From an uncultured Lachnospiraceae bacterium (GTDB lineage Bacteria > Bacillota > Clostridia > Lachnospirales > Lachnospiraceae): a stretch of 64,000 nucleotides of DNA. Shown here in pieces: positions 1-7,567 of this stretch (positions are counted from its first letter, which is position 1; every line of letters starts with the position of its first letter). The stretch lies in the NCBI GenBank assembly GCA_902776305.1, contig CACYPS010000002.1:56570-120569 (forward strand). Reading direction: 5' to 3'. Below the pieces are notes generated by a model. That model worked only from the letters and a program-made list of their open reading frames with translations. It made no database searches and was not told where the DNA came from. The position numbers and the translations under genes are program-made.

Positions 1-945
1 ACCGAGATCCGCCTCGGCCGCTTCGCCGGGACCGTTCACAACACAGCCCATGACGGCGACCTTTATGTCGAGCGGAATACCCTCGACAAGTCTTTCCACA
101 CTATTCGCGAGACTGATCAGATCGATCTGCGTCCTTCCGCAAGTCGGGCAGGAAACAACTTCAATGCTGCCCCGGCGCAGACCGAGCGTCTGCAGGATCC
201 TCTTACCGACGCGGACCTCCTCGACCGGATCGCCTGTCAGTGACACGCGGATCGTGTCTCCGATTCCCTGCGCCAGAATAACGCCGAGACCCACCGAAGA
301 CTTGATCGTGCCGGAATAAACTGTACCTGCCTCGGTGATGCCGACATGCAGCGGATAATCCGTCTGCTCGGCGATCAGTTCGTGTGCCCGGATGCACATC
401 AGCACATCGGAAGACTTGATGCTGATGACCATCTGGTCATAGCCGAGATCCTCGATAATGCGGACTTTGTCCAGAGCGCTCTCGACAAGGCCTTCCGCCG
501 TCACACGTCCGTACTTCTGAACGATTTCTTTCTCAAGAGATCCCGAATTAACGCCGACACGGATCGGAATCTGACGTTCTCTGGCCATATCGACGACAGC
601 CTTAATGCGCTCCGCTCCTCCGATGTTACCCGGATTGATACGGATCGCATCGGCACCGTTCTCCATAGCTGCAAGTGCCATACGATAGTCAAAGTGGATA
701 TCCGCGACGATCGGAATGTGGATATTCTTTTTGATCTTTGCAAATGCCTCCGCTGCCTCCAAAGTCGGCACCGTCGAGCGGATGATCTCACATCCCGCCT
801 CCTCAAGACGAAGGATCTGCGCGATCGTCGCATCGGCATCCTCCGTGTGTGTATTGGTCATCGACTGCACGGTTATGGGATTGCCTCCGCCTATGAACCT
901 GTTTCCGATGCGGATCTCTCTGGTTTTTTCCCTGTATGTACTCAA
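1..945 (-). CDS. ispG: 4-hydroxy-3-methylbut-2-enyl diphosphate synthase IspG (3' end outside window)
   Basis: This is the penultimate enzyme of the MEP isoprenoid pathway: a cytosolic [4Fe-4S] enzyme that reductively opens MEcPP to HMBPP. The reverse strand reads without a stop from a TTG at 945 to the window edge (315 codons). It contains the N-terminal TIM-barrel motif VQSMTNTHTEDADAT, then KSSDV, and near residue 265 the cluster motif SCPTCGRT followed by GCVVNGPGE, so all three cluster cysteines are present. The start is TTG because AGGAGG (about 951-956) lies six bases before it and no closer ATG fits. The TTG overlaps the folA stop as TTGA, which suggests translational coupling. Only the last part of the C-terminal domain is missing, at the window edge. 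Identity is secure from the motifs. Confidence 0.95.
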   Translation of the reverse strand, partial: MSTYREKTREIRIGNRFIGGGNPITVQSMTNTHTEDADATIAQILRLEEAGCEIIRSTVPTLEAAEAFAKIKKNIHIPIVADIHFDYRMALAAMENGADAIRINPGNIGGAERIKAVVDMARERQIPIRVGVNSGSLEKEIVQKYGRVTAEGLVESALDKVRIIEDLGYDQMVISIKSSDVLMCIRAHELIAEQTDYPLHVGITEAGTVYSGTIKSSVGLGVILAQGIGDTIRVSLTGDPVEEVRVGKRILQTLGLRRGSIEVVSCPTCGRTQIDLISLANSVERLVEGIPLDIKVAVMGCVVNGPGEAAEADLG

Positions 946-1451
946 AATAAGCCTCCTGCCTGTTCTCTCTTCCGGTATGTCACAAAGCGGAAAGTCATCT
1001 CTCCCGCTGTCTTTGTCTCACTCTCCGCGGCTATCTCCCATTCCGGGGCCGCATCAAGATTCGGATACCATGTATCCGCTTCGAATTCGTGATCGATCCG
1101 GGTCACATAACACGTATCGCAGTAAGGAAGAAATGCTTCGTATATGGTACTGCCCCCTATCACGAATATATTGTCCGGAGCCTCATCTTTCACCATAGCG
1201 AGAGCATCATCGACGGACGCAGCTCTCTCCGCTCCCTTCAGGTCACACGCCGTCTGCCTTGTGAGGACGATGTTCCTCCTGCCTTTCAGCGGATTTCCTC
1301 CCGGAAAGGATTCCAGAGTTTTGCGTCCCATTATGACCGTTTTTCCCTTTGTCATGGTACGGAAGAATTTCATATCCTCCGGAATGGAGACCAGGAGGCC
1401 GCCGTCCTTTCCGATTGCCCAGTTCCTGTCCACCGCTACGATTTGGTTCAT
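942..1451 (-). CDS. folA: dihydrofolate reductase
   Basis: NADPH-dependent reduction of dihydrofolate to tetrahydrofolate, which regenerates the cofactor consumed by the thymidylate synthase encoded just upstream. The 169-residue length is normal for the family. Visible motifs are the N-terminal AVDRNWAIGKDG, the substrate-binding PEDMKFFR with the expected acidic residue, GKTVIMGRKTLES, RRNIVLTRQ and FVIGGSTIYE. The tryptophan usually found after IGKDxxLP is replaced in LLVSIPED, a mild divergence. An in-frame upstream extension exists, but the ATG at 1451 is chosen because AAGGAG lies about 7 bases before it and the protein then begins MNQIVAVD like other DHFRs. It follows thyA by 138 bp and overlaps ispG by 4 bp. 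Confidence 0.93.
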   Translation of the reverse strand: MNQIVAVDRNWAIGKDGGLLVSIPEDMKFFRTMTKGKTVIMGRKTLESFPGGNPLKGRRNIVLTRQTACDLKGAERAASVDDALAMVKDEAPDNIFVIGGSTIYEAFLPYCDTCYVTRIDHEFEADTWYPNLDAAPEWEIAAESETKTAGEMTFRFVTYRKREQAGGLF

Positions 1452-1589
1452 AAAGTATGCTCCTTCCATGGTCCGGCTGTAAGAGCAGGCCGGGCATATG
1501 CATCTATTCTCCGCTGAGACCGGCAGCATCTTGCATGCATTCTCCTTCAGAATGCCACTCGCCTGTATTTCCCGCTGCGACAGGCAGCA

Positions 1590-2438
1590 TCAGATCGCGA
1601 TCGGTATGTTTTTGATCTGCTCGCCGTGCCGATAATTCTCAACAATCAGATCATCCGTGGTAAATGCGTAAAAATCCTTTACGTCAGGATTCAGCGTGAC
1701 CTTCGGCGCATCATACGTCGGACGGGATATCAGCTCATCAATGATCGGAACATGTCTGTCATAAATATGTGCATCGGCAATCATATGAACCAGCTCGCCC
1801 GGATACATGTCGCAGCTCTGCGCGAACATCATGAGCAGGATCGCATACTGACATACGTTCCAGTTGTTTGCGGCGAGAACATCCTGCGATCTCTGGCTGA
1901 GGACCGCATTGAGCGTCAGTTTATCTTCGCCCTTTCTCTGAGTGACATTGAATGTCATGGACCACGCGCACGGATAAAGGTTCATCTCATGCAGATCCTG
2001 ATGGTTGTAAATGCTGCTGATGATTCGGCGGCTGAACGGATTATTCTTGAGATCATAAAGAATCCTGTCCGTCTGATCGAACATTCCTTCCTTGTATTGA
2101 CTCTTGACGCCGATCTGATAGCCATATGCTTTGCCGATAGAACCGTTCTCGTCAGCCCACTCATCCCAGATGTGAGGCTTCAAATCATGGATATTGTTGG
2201 ATTTGCGCTGCCAGATCCACAGGATTTCATCCATGCAGCTCTTTAGGGCCGTGCGCCTGAGCGTGATTGCAGGAAATTCTTCTCTTAGGTCATACCTGTT
2301 GCATACGCCGAATTTCTTGATCGTGTAGGCCGGTGTTCCGTCTTCCCAGTGCGGACGCACTTTTTCCCCGCGTGTATCGGTACCGTTATCCAGAATATCT
2401 CTGCACATTTCAATGAAAATGTCATCTGCGCGGCTCAT
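1590..2438 (-). CDS. thyA: thymidylate synthase ThyA
   Basis: Converts dUMP and methylene-THF to dTMP and dihydrofolate. The 282 residues include the N-terminal FPAITLRRTALKS region, EILWIWQRKSN, HIWDEWADENGSIGKAYG, SRRIISSIYNHQDL, the catalytic cysteine near residue 157 in YPCAW, the dUMP-binding RSQDVLAANNWNV, and HIYDRHVPII. YPCAW and LAANNWN differ from the common PPCH and LGxPFN, which points to a divergent ThyA branch. The EILWIWQ..KSN segment is, from memory, like that of Bacillus/phage phi3T-type enzymes. The ATG overlaps the malQ stop (ATGA), so translation is probably coupled. Together with folA it forms a thymidylate cycle unit. Confidence 0.94.
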   Translation of the reverse strand: MSRADDIFIEMCRDILDNGTDTRGEKVRPHWEDGTPAYTIKKFGVCNRYDLREEFPAITLRRTALKSCMDEILWIWQRKSNNIHDLKPHIWDEWADENGSIGKAYGYQIGVKSQYKEGMFDQTDRILYDLKNNPFSRRIISSIYNHQDLHEMNLYPCAWSMTFNVTQRKGEDKLTLNAVLSQRSQDVLAANNWNVCQYAILLMMFAQSCDMYPGELVHMIADAHIYDRHVPIIDELISRPTYDAPKVTLNPDVKDFYAFTTDDLIVENYRHGEQIKNIPIAI

Positions 2439-3973
2439 ACTTTCTTCTCATCCTCACTCTCGGCGTCAGCTGTTTCTTCTTTGGCCGGCTTCGGAATGCG
2501 GCAGTACAACTCTGTCATATCGTGAATGCTTTGAGCAAGCTCTTTTGAAAGGAAATTCGGTGCGATTCTCCACTGCCAGTTGGTCCCGAGTGTGGACGGA
2601 TGATTGATTCTGGCTTCGTTGCCTTTGACCAGATAATCCTGGATCGGAACAATGCAGAGATCTGCGCAGGAAGCCTGAGCACATCTGATGAAATCCCATG
2701 TGAATGTACCGTAATCCGTGTAAATTGAATTGATGTATCTGCGGGCAAAATCACGATCCTGATTATTGAGATCTTCGATCCATCCGCGCGTCGTCTCATT
2801 GTCATGCGTTCCGGTGTAGACTACGCAGTTATGGTCATAATTGTGCGGCAGATAATCGCTCTCCTCTTTGGAGTCGAATGCAAACTGCAGGACCTTCATT
2901 CCCGGATACCCGGTATCCTTAACGAGCTTCCTTACGCTGTCAGTAATATAGCCCAGATCCTCGGCGATGATTTCGACATCTCCGAGCTCTTTCTTGATTG
3001 CCTTGAAGAGCGCGATGCCCGGTCCTTTGACCCATTTTCCGTTCCGGGCTGTCTTTTCACCGTACGGAATCTCATAAAACTCATCAAATGCACGGAAGTG
3101 ATCGACACGAAGAACATCGCAGAACTCAAGATTGTGCTTAATGCGGGCAATCCACCATTCATACTTTGTCTTCTTGATGTATGACCAATTGTAAATCGGG
3201 TTGCCCCAAAGCTGTCCGTCAGCGGAAAATGCATCGGGCGGGCATCCTGCGACCTTAGTCGGTCTGTTTTCCTTGTCGAACAGGTACATCTTCGGGTTGC
3301 CCCATGTATCCGCGCTGTCAAACGCCGTATAGAACGGGATATCGCCGATGATCTTGATGCCGTTCTCATTGGCGTATGCTCTCAGCTTTCTCCACTGTTT
3401 CATGAATTCATACTGCTGGAAAGCATAGAAGCCGACAACATCGGCGTACTTCTCGTGCGCCTCTTTGAGCGCCTCGGGGTCGCGCGTGCGGAGAGAATGA
3501 TCCCAATCGACCCATGCCTTTCCTTCGTTGGCGTTCTTAAGTGCCATAAAGAGTCCGTAGTCGTCAAGCCACTCCTTATTCTCCTCGCGGAAAGTCTTGA
3601 ACTCAGGATCCGGATTCTCTTTGAATCTGTCATAAGCGACTCTGAGCATCTTAAAGCGGTTGTTGTACAGGGCGCCGTAATCTACAGCTTCAACATTGCT
3701 GCCGAAATCATACTGATCAAGTTCATGCTGAGCAAGGAGGCCATCCTTCACAAGATCCTCCGGACTGATAAAGTACGGATTTCCGGCAAATGTGGAAAAA
3801 CTCTGATAGGGGGAATCACCAAACCCGGTCGGTCCGAACGGAAGCACCTGCCAATAGCTCTGACCCGCTTCTTTCAGGAAATCCACAAAGTCATAAGCTT
3901 CCTTCGAAAAACACCCGATACCATAGCGGGACCAGATTGAAGAAATGGGACACAAAATACCACTCTCTCTCAT
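2435..3973 (-). CDS. malQ: 4-alpha-glucanotransferase (amylomaltase, GH77)
   Basis: Transfers alpha-1,4-glucan segments between maltodextrins, in glycogen or maltodextrin turnover. The 512 residues match the short bacterial amylomaltase class. Motifs in order: N-terminal SSIWSRYGIGCFSKEAYDF; LPFGPTGFGDSPYQS; IGDIPFYTAFDSADTWGNP; the nucleophile region LRVDHFRAFDEFYEIP near residue 291; the acid/base region IAEDLG near 336; and TGTHDNETTRGW near 389. The ATG follows AGGAAGG with good spacing. It heads the malQ-thyA-folA-ispG run, a grouping with no metabolic logic beyond co-transcription. A 9-bp inverted repeat upstream (4017-4052) overlaps the probable promoter. Confidence 0.95.
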   Translation of the reverse strand: MRESGILCPISSIWSRYGIGCFSKEAYDFVDFLKEAGQSYWQVLPFGPTGFGDSPYQSFSTFAGNPYFISPEDLVKDGLLAQHELDQYDFGSNVEAVDYGALYNNRFKMLRVAYDRFKENPDPEFKTFREENKEWLDDYGLFMALKNANEGKAWVDWDHSLRTRDPEALKEAHEKYADVVGFYAFQQYEFMKQWRKLRAYANENGIKIIGDIPFYTAFDSADTWGNPKMYLFDKENRPTKVAGCPPDAFSADGQLWGNPIYNWSYIKKTKYEWWIARIKHNLEFCDVLRVDHFRAFDEFYEIPYGEKTARNGKWVKGPGIALFKAIKKELGDVEIIAEDLGYITDSVRKLVKDTGYPGMKVLQFAFDSKEESDYLPHNYDHNCVVYTGTHDNETTRGWIEDLNNQDRDFARRYINSIYTDYGTFTWDFIRCAQASCADLCIVPIQDYLVKGNEARINHPSTLGTNWQWRIAPNFLSKELAQSIHDMTELYCRIPKPAKEETADAESEDEKKV

Positions 3974-4016
3974 GTTCTATACCTTCCTAATAGTAAGATT
4001 TTGTTGATATTTAATA

Positions 4017-4052
4017 AAATGCACAATCTTTCGCACGTCAAACTGTGCATTT
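4017..4052. promoter_or_regulatory. inverted repeat upstream of malQ, candidate operator
   Basis: AAATGCACA and TGTGCATTT form a perfect 9-bp inverted repeat with an 18-bp spacer, ending 44 bp before malQ. On the minus strand a TTGACG that could serve as a -35 lies between the arms, so a bound protein would cover the promoter. Placement suggests a carbon-responsive repressor site, but no regulator is identified. Confidence 0.4.
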
Positions 4053-4159
4053 ACAAAAAACACTAAATCCTATAATACCACATAACTGGTCATTATGCTA
4101 CTTTTTTACCTTCATCCGGGTTCCGGTTTCCACACTACTGACAATTCCGGGATCCGGAT

Positions 4160-4268
4160 CCCGCCCACGGCGTGCGCGGCGCGTAAGCGCATTCCACTGC
4201 GCATGTCTGCGATCCGCCGTGCCTAAGCATGCGTAACAACGCTCCGGTGGAGCATTGTGCAGCTGAGG
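4160..4268 (+). repeat. GC-rich dispersed repeat B, copy 1
   Basis: The stretch with GCGTGCGCGGCGCG, CATTCCACTGCGCATGTC, TCTGCGATCCGCCGTGCC, TAAGCATGCGTAACAA and GGAGCATTGTGCAGCTGAGG recurs at about 23079-23207 and, interrupted, at 60452-60662. It joins directly onto repeat A at 4271, the same arrangement as at 23208. With repeat A and the malQ upstream site it accounts for most of the 470-bp gap between malQ and the GT2 gene. No coding potential is credible here. Confidence 0.75.
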
Positions 4269-4270
4269 CT

Positions 4271-4370
4271 TTTATTCTTCATCGCGAGATTGTACTCACG
4301 ATGAAGCCAGATTTCACTTTGCGCGCGTATCATAGACTCTCGTCACGAGTATAGCGCGATGAAGAATAAA
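4271..4370 (+). repeat. dispersed palindromic repeat A, full copy (about 100 bp)
   Basis: The ends are a perfect 15-bp inverted repeat, TTATTCTTCATCGCG and CGCGATGAAGAATAA. Inside are a sub-hairpin (CTTCATCG / CGATGAAG) and the conserved segments TTGCGCGCGTATCATAGACT and CGTCACGAGTAT. Other copies lie at 17808, 19516, 23208, 50803, 52473 and 56791. Internal reading frames (for example LHREIVLT) are by-products of the repeat, not proteins. Confidence 0.85.
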
Positions 4371-4443
4371 ACACTGCGCCCCTCGGATTATCCGGAGCGG
4401 ATACCCGAACAGCACAGTGCCGTTTTCATTTAGATATCTTCGT

Positions 4444-5415
4444 TCAATTCTTGCACTCAGCGGTAGGCTTCTCACACTGGGATAACAGCTCTCTCTCCTG
4501 CCTCATCGCTTCATAGAGATCCATCTCGAACTGCCTCCTTGTGTTCTGATAAATGGACTGAAGAAGCATCCCCGCAAAGAAGGATATAATCGCCGCCAGA
4601 ACAACGAACCCGCACACGATCAGCGTAGGAAATCTGTCGACGAGTCCTGTCTTCGCGTAGTCAATCATGATCGGTACAAAGAATACGACTGCCAGCAGGA
4701 TGAGGAAGGCACAAATCGCTCCGTAAAATGCCATCGGCCTGTAATTTCCGAACAGTCTTCTGATCGTTCCGAGCACTTTCATCCCATCCGAATAGGTATT
4801 CAATTTAGATTCACTGCCCTCGGGGCGATCTCTGTATTGAATAATGACATTTTCGACCTGCAGATTCTTATCGATCGCATGTATGCTCATCTCCGTTTCG
4901 ATCTCAAATCCCTTGGAAAGCACCGGAAATGTCTTCACGTATCGGTAGCTGAATGCGCGATACCCGGTCATGATGTCCTTTATATTGTTCTTGAAGAGAA
5001 GATTTATGCTGGCCCTGACGATCGTGTTTCCGAAATTGTGGAAAGGACGCTTATTTTCCTCAAAGTAGGTCGAGGAGAGCCGATCGCCGACGACCATATC
5101 CGCATTATGGTTCAGTACTCTGTCCACCATTTCCGGAGCATTTTCCGCAGGATATGTGTCATCACCGTCGACGATCAGGTAGCACTGAGCATCGATCTCG
5201 CCGAACATTCTCCGCAGGACATTTCCCTTTCCCTGCTGATATTCATGCCGGACAACAGCTCCCGCTGCCTGTGCGATCTCCGCAGTCCGGTCCTTCGAGT
5301 TGTTGTCATACACATAAATGACAGCCTCCGGAAGGACATTTCGGAAATCCCGGATAACCTTTTCAATTGTCTGCTCTTCGTTGTAGCATGGAACAAGCAC
5401 TGCTACTTTATCCAT
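4444..5415 (-). CDS. GT2 glycosyltransferase with C-terminal membrane anchor
   Basis: Family 2 glycosyltransferase of the dolichyl/polyprenyl-phosphate sugar synthase type. The N-terminal catalytic domain shows VLVPCYNEEQTIEKVI, VYDNNSKDRTAEIA and the metal-binding VDGDDTYP near residue 92, then GYRAFSYRYVKTFP and EMSIHA. After about residue 230 come two hydrophobic segments (FYGAICAFLILLAVVFFVP and LIVCGFVVLAAIISFFAG) and a charged tail. Such enzymes load a sugar onto undecaprenyl phosphate for GT-C type transferases. The adjacent DUF2142-type protein would be a natural partner, though this is inference. An upstream in-frame TTG exists, but the ATG at 5415 has AGGAG at 9 bp. The acceptor and sugar cannot be deduced. 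Confidence 0.85.
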   Translation of the reverse strand: MDKVAVLVPCYNEEQTIEKVIRDFRNVLPEAVIYVYDNNSKDRTAEIAQAAGAVVRHEYQQGKGNVLRRMFGEIDAQCYLIVDGDDTYPAENAPEMVDRVLNHNADMVVGDRLSSTYFEENKRPFHNFGNTIVRASINLLFKNNIKDIMTGYRAFSYRYVKTFPVLSKGFEIETEMSIHAIDKNLQVENVIIQYRDRPEGSESKLNTYSDGMKVLGTIRRLFGNYRPMAFYGAICAFLILLAVVFFVPIMIDYAKTGLVDRFPTLIVCGFVVLAAIISFFAGMLLQSIYQNTRRQFEMDLYEAMRQERELLSQCEKPTAECKN

Positions 5416-5555
5416 TGTCAAATACTCCTAATACGTCTATAGCTGTCACGCCCCTGTCCTGACAGGTTCCCAAGGGCAACCACGGGAATTCTGCTCCTGC
5501 CTGCGCAGGCGCCATCCAAATCAGTTTACACCAGTTATCGCCTTTCGTAAAGTAC

Positions 5556-7493
5556 TCAATAAAGGCACGCGTATGCCGCTCCCAAAAAGTTGAGCACGAT
5601 CATCACATATGCATAACGGCTCGTGTAAAAGCGTATTTTTCCCTCGGCGGGAAGTTTTGTCAGCGTAATGCATACGAGCGGAAGTATCGGCAGAAGATAT
5701 CTGTTCTGCACCCCGTCGATCCTTGTCTGGCCTACCGGAGTAAAGCCGACATAGAGCGCTCCCATGACCAGAAGGAATACGACCAGTACGATCAGGAAAG
5801 CGGTCGTGTGGAAGATCGCAGATTTCTTTCTGTTCGAGAATTCATATTTATCCTGAGAGAAGAAAGAGCCCGCAATGACCCATATTCCCACCAGATATCC
5901 GATAGCGGCGGGCGTATACCAGGCGAACTCCATCATATCCCTGACGAAATTGTTCAGGAAAAAATCTCCGAAGTTCCTGTATGTCAGATAGGGGTTCGAG
6001 AGGACGAATTTTATTTGCTCCTGTACATTCACATTTCCGTTCCTGTCTTCCGTGAACGGGAACTTCTCCAACAGATCGATCTGATAGCGAAGGCACAGAC
6101 CCGCTATGACAAGAAGGAGCAGGAACATCAGGAATTTGCCGAAACGGATCCTGAATTTACCGTGCGGCACAAAAATCAGAAGAAGTAAAAGAGGAATATA
6201 AATCAGGTATTTGATCGATGCGATGAATACGAACACGACGGCAAGCGCAAGCATATCCCTGATACGAATCTTCTTTAACTCATCAAAAATCCATGAAATC
6301 ATCATGGCGATAAATAACAGACACGCTCCGATCAGGACAGCATCCTGCGTACAGGAACCGGCAAGATACATTCCCGCGGGCATGAGCGCGCAGCCGAACA
6401 AAACCGATTTATAATACGGTGCGGTCCGGATTGCCAGATACCCCATCACAACATAGAAGATAAGATCTGACAATCTTGCGAGAAGGATGACCGCCCAGGC
6501 CTTTAGACTCAACTTCAGTCCGATGAGGATGCCGATCGAAGCGACCGCGTGATCGATCGGTATGACCGAAGACATATACGGATTTTTAGCAAATGCCCGG
6601 CTCTCCGCATACGGCTCATTGAACAGTTCCGGGTTCGCATACCAGTTCGCGAGTGAAAACTCCGTGTTGATCACTTCGTCGAAGTTGGACGATAGTCTGG
6701 CCCCTATATCCTTTTTTATGGTCATCTGGTCATGCCAGTGACCCTCCGCGATCGCAAACGATCTGAAGTAATGAGTAGATTCATCCAGCGGATGGGGGAA
6801 AGTATGGAATAGAGCAAATATCAGTCCGACTGAAATTGCAATGACAAGAAAATTCCTGTGCCACTCATTACCGACAAGAAGAGCGCAGACAAAAGACATG
6901 GCGATGGCAATTCCCCACATGATCAGGTAAAGCTGTCTCACTGTGTCATCACAGAAGAATGTATCCATCATTATACTGCCGCTCGCATTTTTCCCCTCTC
7001 TTACCGCCGGAACGGTCAGGTCGCTCAGATCCGCAAGCTGGACGAACAGACCGCTCCCGCTCGGGCCGGCGTTCTTGATCGTGAGCAGGTAGGTCTTGCC
7101 GGCGGAAGATTTCTGTTCATCAAAACGCAGCCGGTAAGCCTTATTATTCTTAATAATATTCGCGGAATAAACGGTATCCTTATAAATCAGCTTCCCGCTC
7201 GGTAATTCCTTCAAAGTGATGAGAAGCTTGTTGTTGACAGACCTGGTCTGGGTCAACCAGATTTCAAGAGCCTTGAATCCGTCGTGTTCATAACGGATTT
7301 CCTGAGAGACCGTGACGCCTCCCGACAGATCCAGAGACTGCGTCCATGTGTTTCCCAGCGCCCTGACTGCATGCACATCATCTATCAGAGGATTATATAT
7401 ACTGAGAAAGACTGCCCAGAAAACGGCAAGGAGAAGCAGAGCCCTCACCTTTCGCTCTCTGGCCAGTCTTTTTCTGATTCGCGATTTTTCCAT
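5556..7493 (-). CDS. DUF2142-type polytopic membrane protein
   Basis: A 645-residue integral membrane protein. After one N-terminal membrane segment there is an extracytoplasmic beta-rich domain of about 150 residues (roughly 45-180), followed by around ten or more hydrophobic segments. The PHPLDESTHYFRSFAIAEGHW motif region, with acidic, His and Arg residues after a membrane helix, is the signature of DUF2142 proteins, which resemble GT-C glycosyltransferases. It ends near MVLNFLGAAYACLY-like hydrophobic sequence. The ATG has GGGAG six bases upstream. It lies upstream of the GT2 gene in the same direction, and a second homologue lies at 12167-13783. A cell-surface glycan role is likely, but the substrate is unknown. 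Confidence 0.8.
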   Translation of the reverse strand: MEKSRIRKRLARERKVRALLLLAVFWAVFLSIYNPLIDDVHAVRALGNTWTQSLDLSGGVTVSQEIRYEHDGFKALEIWLTQTRSVNNKLLITLKELPSGKLIYKDTVYSANIIKNNKAYRLRFDEQKSSAGKTYLLTIKNAGPSGSGLFVQLADLSDLTVPAVREGKNASGSIMMDTFFCDDTVRQLYLIMWGIAIAMSFVCALLVGNEWHRNFLVIAISVGLIFALFHTFPHPLDESTHYFRSFAIAEGHWHDQMTIKKDIGARLSSNFDEVINTEFSLANWYANPELFNEPYAESRAFAKNPYMSSVIPIDHAVASIGILIGLKLSLKAWAVILLARLSDLIFYVVMGYLAIRTAPYYKSVLFGCALMPAGMYLAGSCTQDAVLIGACLLFIAMMISWIFDELKKIRIRDMLALAVVFVFIASIKYLIYIPLLLLLIFVPHGKFRIRFGKFLMFLLLLVIAGLCLRYQIDLLEKFPFTEDRNGNVNVQEQIKFVLSNPYLTYRNFGDFFLNNFVRDMMEFAWYTPAAIGYLVGIWVIAGSFFSQDKYEFSNRKKSAIFHTTAFLIVLVVFLLVMGALYVGFTPVGQTRIDGVQNRYLLPILPLVCITLTKLPAEGKIRFYTSRYAYVMIVLNFLGAAYACLY

Positions 7494-7567
7494 GATATAC
7501 TCCCTTTCCCATGAATAATAGAATTATATCATAAAGAAACGGGAATGTCCGACTGTTTCGGAGTTTC

